Under the pieces are notes generated by a model, which did no database searches, was not told where the DNA came from, and saw nothing but the letters and a program-made list of their open reading frames with translations. From UBA4246 sp045113695 (GTDB taxonomy: Bacteria; Bacillota; Clostridia; Christensenellales; Aristaeellaceae), in assembly GCA_045113695.1 (NCBI GenBank), contig JBGUJG010000050.1, forward strand, positions 1 through 64,000: a stretch of DNA of 64,000 bases, read 5' to 3'. Shown piece by piece: positions 63,219-64,000 of this stretch. Within the stretch, counting starts at the first letter, position 1; every line of letters begins with the position of its first letter. The position numbers and the translations under genes were made by a program.

Positions 63219-63308
63219 GGAAGTGCAAAAAAGAATGGAGATCAGCCCAATCGGATACTGTCAGATCTCCACTCTTCACTCTCCACTCTTCACTCTGGAA
63301 AAAAGGTC

Positions 63309-63857
63309 CTACCTGTTACAGTCCCATCTCATAAACTCTTCCCCGTCCAGGTCCATCCACCGGAACAGCGTGCCTTCCAGCGTCATGACGGCCTTCCGGC
63401 TGCCGTCCTTCGGGATGGTGCAGGAGCCGGGATTCAGGAGGAACAGGCCGTCCTGCTCTTCGCACTTCTGCACATGGATGTGGCCGAACAGGAGGATGTC
63501 TCCCGGGCAGTGCGGGGGAGGGGAGGAAGGAGAGTATACGTGGCCGTGGGTGATGAACATCTGCCGGCTGCCGACCGGCATCAGGGCATAGTCCGCCATC
63601 ACGGGAAACTTCAGCACCATCTGGTCGACCTCCGCGTCGCAGTTGCCGCGGACGGCGTGGATCAGATGGGCTTTTTCGTTGAGCATCTGAGCGACTTTCG
63701 GCGGGTTGTAAGCGTCCGGCAGGGCGTTGCGTGGGCCGTGGTACAGGATGTCCCCCAGCAGGATCAGCCTGCCGCAGCCTTCCTTTTCAAACAGGCGCAG
63801 GACGGCTCCGCAGGCGGAAGCGGACCCGTGGATATCGGAAGCGATCAGGTATTTCAT
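63309..63857 (-). CDS. YfcE/MJ0936-type metallophosphodiesterase
   Basis: 182 residues, small calcineurin-like phosphoesterase. Metal motifs in order: DIHG near residue 8, GDILYHGP near residue 36, GNCD near residue 71, THGHVYS near residue 104 and GHIH near residue 126. Such enzymes hydrolyse cyclic or model phosphodiesters; the natural substrate is open. Start is ATG 63857 (MKYLIASDIHG). It is 16 bases downstream of queA on the same strand, so the two are probably co-transcribed. Confidence 0.9.
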   Translation of the reverse strand: MKYLIASDIHGSASACGAVLRLFEKEGCGRLILLGDILYHGPRNALPDAYNPPKVAQMLNEKAHLIHAVRGNCDAEVDQMVLKFPVMADYALMPVGSRQMFITHGHVYSPSSPPPHCPGDILLFGHIHVQKCEEQDGLFLLNPGSCTIPKDGSRKAVMTLEGTLFRWMDLDGEEFMRWDCNR

Positions 63858-63873
63858 GAAGTGCACCCCTTTT

Positions 63874-64000
63874 TCAGCAGAACAGCGTGCAGTCCCCGAA
63901 GGAGAAGAAGCGGTATTTTTTATCGACCGCCTCGCGGTAGACGCGCAGGGCTTCCTCCCGGCCGATGAAGGCGCTGACCAGCATCAGCAGGGTGCTTTCC
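63874..64000 (-). CDS. queA: tRNA preQ1(34) S-adenosylmethionine ribosyltransferase-isomerase (5' truncated)
   Basis: The frame runs from the window edge to a TGA at 63876-63874. Its 41 codons encode ESTLLMLVSAFIGREE, then YREAVDKKYRFFSFGD and a short tail, which is the C-terminal end of QueA. QueA converts preQ1 in tRNA to epoxyqueuosine using the ribosyl group of S-adenosylmethionine. The stop is followed at 16 bases by the YfcE gene. Confidence 0.9.
   Translation of the reverse strand, partial: ESTLLMLVSAFIGREEALRVYREAVDKKYRFFSFGDCTLFC

Overview
This 64 kb window is high in G+C over most of its length and densely coded. It looks like the chromosome of an anaerobic, Gram-positive, Clostridia-type bacterium, perhaps an uncultured gut lineage. 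The reasons are sigma-A promoters with near-consensus boxes, strong AGGAGG-type ribosome binding sites, a PyrR-type leader, PurR-type boxes, a PurO-like plus separate AICAR transformylase pair, a DUF5685 gene, a YolD-like partner of a Y-family polymerase, and a sporozoan/clostridial-type IMP dehydrogenase. The taxonomic call is inference. No rRNA, tRNA, CRISPR array or intact transposase was seen.

Layout. 0-4.8 kb: the 3' end of an iron/cobalamin-type ABC ATPase, then a methionine/one-carbon operon (metF, a stand-alone MetH reactivation domain, and a metH lacking that domain). 4.8-8.66 kb: one promoter drives DUF5685, a J-domain protein, a membrane zinc ribbon, DUF1858, ThrH and an unknown, ending at a clear terminator. 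8.7-24.1 kb: one 15.2 kb gene for a secreted or lipid-anchored protein of about 5,054 residues, with a FecR domain, at least 37 YDG-type repeat modules and an acidic Pro-rich tail. 24.2-29.4 kb: an EamA transporter, a WG-repeat secreted protein, a small membrane protein, and an MDR dehydrogenase with an amidohydrolase. 29.45-38.4 kb: a pyrimidine operon (pyrC-carB-pyrK-pyrD-pyrF-pyrE-pyrB-pyrI) behind a PyrR attenuator. 38.45-51.7 kb: a purine operon (purE-C-F-M-N-O-AICARFT-D-L-fhs) behind PurBox-like operators and an unusual nested inverted repeat. 51.7-55 kb: a GH43 glycosidase and guaB. 55-58.5 kb: a HTH-S24 repressor, Y-family polymerase, YolD-like protein and SLOG protein, which looks like a damage-inducible mutagenesis cassette. 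58.6-61 kb: an HdeD-like membrane protein on the minus strand and a secreted caspase-like protease. 61.0-63.2 kb: a lower-GC insert bounded by about 120 bp imperfect inverted repeats carrying a secreted SH3-domain protein. 63.3-64 kb: a YfcE phosphodiesterase and the 3' end of queA on the minus strand.

How it fits together. The metabolic genes form a connected nucleotide and one-carbon block. Fhs makes the 10-formyl-THF used by PurN and the AICAR transformylase, MetF and MetH use folate and B12 one-carbon units, and GuaB draws IMP toward GMP. Pyrimidine and purine control sites (PyrR, PurBox) sit back to back at the operon heads. The most unusual items are the giant FecR/YDG protein, the inverted-repeat-bounded element at 61-63 kb, the PurF homologue lacking its N-terminal nucleophile cysteine, the nested repeat before purE, and the S24/PolY/YolD/SLOG operon beside a secreted caspase.
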